Shown here: positions 33,543-36,033 of the stretch, piece after piece
How positions within the stretch are numbered: position 1 is the first letter of the stretch
Layout: the number at the start of each line of letters is the position of its first letter
From: Acidobacteriota bacterium
GTDB lineage: Bacteria; Acidobacteriota; Vicinamibacteria; Fen-336
Direction: 5' to 3'
Assembly: GCA_016199625.1 (NCBI GenBank)
Contig: JACQGI010000009.1
Span: forward strand, 1-36,033
Length of the DNA stretch: 36,033 nt
Position numbers and translations under genes: made by a program
Notes under the pieces: model-generated
The model's input: the letters and a program-made list of their open reading frames with translations, nothing else
Databases searched by the model: none
What the model was told of the DNA's origin: nothing

Positions 33543-34451
33543 ATGTCGATCCTCGTCGTCGGGAGCGTGGCGTTCGACACCGTCGAGACGCCGTTCGGCA
33601 AGGCCGAGAAGGTCCTCGGGGGCAGCGCCTCCTTCTTCTCGGTGGCGGCGTCGTTCTTCGCGCCGGTGAGCCTCGTCGGCGTCGTCGGCGACGACTTCGG
33701 CGAGAAGGAGCTGGCGGCGTTCCGGGGGCGCGACATCGACGTCTCCGGCCTCGAGCGCATGGACGGGAAGACCTTCCACTGGCGGGGCAAGTACTCGTAC
33801 GACCTGAACGCCCGCGAGACGGTCTGCACCGACCTCAACGTGTTCGAGTTCTTCAAGCCCAAGATCCCCGCCGCCTACCGCGAGTCGCGCCACGTCTTCC
33901 TCGGCAACATCGATCCCGTGCTGCAGCTCGACGTCCTCGCCCAGGTGGAGAAGCCGGAGATCGTGGCCTGCGACACGATGAACTTCTGGATCTCGGGCAA
34001 GCCCGAGGAGCTCCGGAAGACCCTGGAGCGCGTGGACGTGCTCCTGATCAACGACGCCGAGGCTCGGCAGCTCTCGGGGGAGTGGAACGTCGTGAAGGCG
34101 GCGCGGGCGATCCGCGCCATGGGGCCCCGTACGCTCGTCCTCAAGAAGGGCGAGCACGGAGTCCTGATGTTCTCCGACGCGGGTTCCTTCGCGGCGCCGG
34201 CCTATCCACTCGAGGACGTCTTCGATCCGACGGGCGCCGGGGACACGTTCGCAGGCGGGTTCCTCGGCTATCTCGCCGGTGCCGGCGACGTGGACGAGCC
34301 GACGCTGCGCAAGGCGGTCATCATGGGCAGCACCCTGGCCTCCTTCTGCGTCGAGGCCTTCAGCCTCGACCGGCTGCTCCGGCTCACCCGGCCCGAGATC
34401 GACGACCGCTTCCGGCTCTTCAAGCGCCTGACGCACTTCGAGACGCTCTGA
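33543..34451 (+). CDS. PfkB-family carbohydrate/nucleoside kinase
   Basis: A 302-residue ribokinase-fold kinase. The N-terminal motif is VLGGSASFFSVAASFFAPVSLVGVVGDDFG (shown in part: GGSASFFSVAA), and the C-terminal PfkB signature is DPTGAGDTFAGGFLGYL with catalytic Asp234. The YSYDLNARETVCTDLNVFEFF region around residues 80-100 forms the lid and would set substrate choice. Being next to MTA phosphorylase suggests a nucleoside or pentose substrate, such as adenosine or a ribose derivative (inference). ATG with an AGAGGCA ribosome site inside a short ACAGAGGC tandem repeat at about 33522-33538. Last gene of the six-gene run. Confidence 0.92.
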   Translation: MSILVVGSVAFDTVETPFGKAEKVLGGSASFFSVAASFFAPVSLVGVVGDDFGEKELAAFRGRDIDVSGLERMDGKTFHWRGKYSYDLNARETVCTDLNVFEFFKPKIPAAYRESRHVFLGNIDPVLQLDVLAQVEKPEIVACDTMNFWISGKPEELRKTLERVDVLLINDAEARQLSGEWNVVKAARAIRAMGPRTLVLKKGEHGVLMFSDAGSFAAPAYPLEDVFDPTGAGDTFAGGFLGYLAGAGDVDEPTLRKAVIMGSTLASFCVEAFSLDRLLRLTRPEIDDRFRLFKRLTHFETL

Positions 34452-34712
34452 GTCCTGGGCCGGCCGCGCGCCCCGCGCCGCCGGGGAACCCTCGGGCGTT
34501 TCCGGGCACGTTTGGGAACTCTCGACCCAACCGTGACCCGCGCGGGCATCCGACCCGGCGCGGGCCGGACCTCGGCTCCACGGCGTATCTCTCGCCAGCG
34601 TCGAGACCTGGGCGGCACCCTGTGAGCCGGCACACCCGCTCTTCGTGACCGGCACATCCGTTGCTCCTTCCCTCGTCGAGCGTCCCCGAGGGGGCGCGCG
34701 GCGGAGGACGTC
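34452..34712. other. Intergenic region without a recognisable gene (261 bases)
   Basis: No open frame here looks coding. It holds two copies of GGGAACYCTCG (34484-34494 and 34514-34524, one mismatch, 30 bases apart), a self-complementary CCCGCGCGGG, and two near-identical CCGGCACAYCCG 12-mers around 34627-34660. It probably contains the promoter of the next gene, but no standard -35/-10 pair was evident. Confidence 0.35.
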
Positions 34713-35138
34713 ATGCGGACGATCGTTCTGGCGGCGGGTGTCCTTGTGGGCGTTGCGGCCCTGCCGGGGGCGACGGGGCCGGCGTCGGCGGACAACTCCA
34801 GTGGGCGTCCGCGGCTCTCGCTCCGGGCGACGCCGCGCGTCGCGTTCGTCCCCGTGAGTGTCTCGGTGGTCGGCGAGCTGCGCGGGGGCCAGGACGTCGA
34901 GGATCTTCACTGCCCCGAGATCGAGTGGGACTGGGACGACGGCAACCGCAGCGCCCACGAGTCGGACTGCGCGCCCTTCGACGAGGAGACCGTGCTGAGG
35001 CGTCGCTTCGCCGCCCGGCACGTCTACCGAGGCCCCGGCGTCTACAACGTCCGGCTCACGCTGCGGCGCGCGGGCCGCGCCGTCGCCGCTTCCGCCGTCA
35101 CGGTCGACGTGCGCGGCCCGTTCGACCCTCGGGACTGA
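34713..35138 (+). CDS. Small exported PKD-like domain protein
   Basis: A 141-residue protein with a signal peptide (MRTIVLAAGVLVGVAALPGATGPASA) followed by one immunoglobulin-like PKD domain (about 35-135): RLSLRATPRVAFVPVSVSVVGE, EIEWDWDDGNRS in the place of the usual WDFGDG, and HVYRGPGVYNVRLTLRRAG in the place of HTYxxPGxYTVTLTV. Two cysteines (HCPEIEW and SDCAPF) may form a disulfide. Single PKD domains usually mediate binding to proteins or sugars; no partner is evident. ATG with a GGAGG ribosome site. Confidence 0.82.
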   Translation: MRTIVLAAGVLVGVAALPGATGPASADNSSGRPRLSLRATPRVAFVPVSVSVVGELRGGQDVEDLHCPEIEWDWDDGNRSAHESDCAPFDEETVLRRRFAARHVYRGPGVYNVRLTLRRAGRAVAASAVTVDVRGPFDPRD

Positions 35139-35219
35139 GGTCCATCGCGACTGGCCGTCGTGCTTCTGGCGGTGGATTTCGTCGGCTCGTTCGACCGCGG
35201 GCGCGCGCTGGGGTTGAAC

Positions 35220-35225
35220 TAGACT
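35220..35225 (+). promoter_or_regulatory. -10-like box (TAGACT) just before the membrane-protein start
   Basis: TAGACT ends seven bases before the GTG at 35233, with no Shine-Dalgarno between; this fits the leaderless pattern seen elsewhere. No -35 of quality was found. Confidence 0.3.
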
Positions 35226-35232
35226 AGGCGCC

Positions 35233-35937
35233 GTGCACCTCGCGGTCCTCGTCGGCGTGACCCTCGTCACGTACCCCGTCGGCCTCGTCCTCGGCCAGCC
35301 GTGGCTGCTTCCGGCGCTGAACGCGGCGCCGGCCTACGCGACCATGGCGTGGCTGCTCCGGAAGGGGGACCGGCGGGGAGCCGTCGTCGCGATGCTGGTT
35401 TGGGCCGCCGCCCTCGCCGTCTTCGGCACGGTCTTCTTCGCCCTCTGGCCGAGCGACCCGTCGGCGCTGGTCCTGAACGGGCCGGCCTACCGCGACGAGA
35501 TGTTCCGCTGGATCCGGACGGGCGAGGGCAGCGAGGGCAGCCCGCGGCTGTTCCTGCCCCAGCACGTCGCGCACCTCGCAGCCTTCGTCGCCCTGAGCCT
35601 GGTGACGGCGAGTGCCGCTTCGATCTTCATGGGCGCCGCGCTGATGAACTACATGGACTTCTACGTGGCCTCCCTCGCCCGGGCGGGCGCGCCGGCGTGG
35701 GCGGCGGTGCTGCTCGGCTGGCAGCCCTGGGCCCTGTGCCGTGTGGCGGCGTTCTCGACCCTGGGCGCGGTCCTCGCCGAGCCGCTGCTCTCGCGTCTCC
35801 GGCCGTATGCTTACCCCGGCCTCGGCGCGTCCCGTCGGTACCTGCTGTGGGCGGCGGCGGGGATCCTGGCCGACGGGGTGCTCAAGGCCGCCCTCGCTCC
35901 GTCGTGGGGGCTGTGGCTGAGGGCGGCCCTCCCCTAG
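35233..35937 (+). CDS. Unknown polytopic membrane protein
   Basis: A 234-residue protein with about six hydrophobic segments, starting HLAVLVGVTLVTYPVGLVLGQPW and including MLVWAAALAVFGTVFFALW, HVAHLAAFVALSLVTASAASIFMGAALMNY and the last helix near YLLWAAAGILADGVLKAAL. Between the third and fourth there is an extracytoplasmic loop (NGPAYRDEMFRWIRTGEGSEG). No named family is recognised and no catalytic motif is evident. GTG start; the stop is five bases from a convergent gene. Confidence 0.75.
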   Translation: MHLAVLVGVTLVTYPVGLVLGQPWLLPALNAAPAYATMAWLLRKGDRRGAVVAMLVWAAALAVFGTVFFALWPSDPSALVLNGPAYRDEMFRWIRTGEGSEGSPRLFLPQHVAHLAAFVALSLVTASAASIFMGAALMNYMDFYVASLARAGAPAWAAVLLGWQPWALCRVAAFSTLGAVLAEPLLSRLRPYAYPGLGASRRYLLWAAAGILADGVLKAALAPSWGLWLRAALP

Positions 35938-35942
35938 AGTCC

Positions 35943-36033
35943 CTACTCGATCTTCGTCCCGCAGCTCGCACAGAACTTCGTCCCGGGCGCGAGCGCTGCC
36001 TGGCACTTGGGGCAGGCCGCCGCCGCGACGGCC
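35943..36033 (-). CDS. 3' end of a zinc-ribbon protein, 5' partial
   Basis: Only the last 29 codons are in the window. They read as a C-terminal zinc ribbon: two Cys pairs, CPKC and CASC, spaced 14 residues, ending GTKIE and a TAG stop at 35943-35945. Such tails are common on SPFH/virion-core-like and double-zinc-ribbon proteins, but nothing upstream is visible to decide. Confidence 0.7.
   Translation of the reverse strand, partial: AVAAAACPKCQAALAPGTKFCASCGTKIE

Overview
The window is a strongly GC-rich, densely coded bacterial chromosome segment: 34 protein genes (two cut by the window edges), no tRNA or rRNA genes, no insertion sequence, phage or CRISPR array. The gene mix suggests an Acidobacteriota-like soil or sediment bacterium, possibly the Thermoanaerobaculia/Holophagae side: an ECF-type sigma factor translationally coupled to a membrane Ser/Thr kinase, a winged-helix/FHA regulator, a hydrolase with a c-type haem motif tail, amidohydrolase and M28 secreted enzymes, and a DUF2911 protein. 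This placement is inference from gene content and needs marker-gene phylogeny.

Layout. 1-4594 (+): the 3' part of a stand-alone methylmalonyl-CoA mutase catalytic subunit, then a PAP2-type membrane phosphotransferase/phosphatase and a GT-C-like membrane protein with a discoidin-like tail, joined by GTGA overlaps. 4601-8715 (-): a second GT-C-like protein, a DUF2911 lipoprotein-like exported protein and gatB. 8793-12308: metallophosphoesterase, tautomerase (-), DinB protein and a secreted alpha/beta hydrolase with a CxxCH tail. 12333-16070: winged-helix/FHA regulator (-) divergent from a lipoprotein, exported amidohydrolase (-) divergent from threonine aldolase. 16134-19780 (+): glycerol-3-phosphate dehydrogenase, a GAF-GAF-GGDEF diguanylate cyclase and peptidase E. 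19960-23487 (+): lipoprotein, a frameshifted ECF-like sigma factor and its coupled membrane kinase. 23548-29161 (-): M28 peptidase, transglycosylase MtgA, CBS protein, an unknown membrane-anchored protein and two methyltransferases, closely packed. 29295-34451 (+): acyl-CoA dehydrogenase, MeaB GTPase, methylmalonyl-CoA epimerase, MBL-fold hydrolase, MTA phosphorylase and a PfkB kinase, an apparent six-gene operon. 34713-36033: a PKD-like exported protein, a polytopic membrane protein and the 3' end of a zinc-ribbon protein (-).

How it fits together. The mutase at the left edge and MeaB plus epimerase near the right end are parts of the propionyl-CoA/methylmalonyl-CoA to succinyl-CoA route; a B12-binding small subunit is not in the window. 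MTA phosphorylase and the PfkB kinase point to methylthioadenosine/nucleoside salvage. The sigma/kinase pair, the FHA regulator and the diguanylate cyclase make the middle of the window rich in signalling. Several genes have a -10-like hexamer only 6 to 11 bases before the start codon and no Shine-Dalgarno, which suggests leaderless transcripts; others have a good Shine-Dalgarno.

Most notable: (1) the sigma factor loses its reading frame at about 21049-21052, just before its DNA-binding helix-turn-helix, and the shift opens one continuous frame through the downstream kinase; (2) a perfect 10-bp inverted repeat at 10348-10372 whose arms each carry an outward-facing TAGAAT -10 box; (3) a hydrolase-haem fusion; (4) an EmbR-like regulator lacking the BTAD domain with repeated CCGAAG sites in its divergent promoter; (5) a short copy of a methyltransferase 3' end in an intergenic region.
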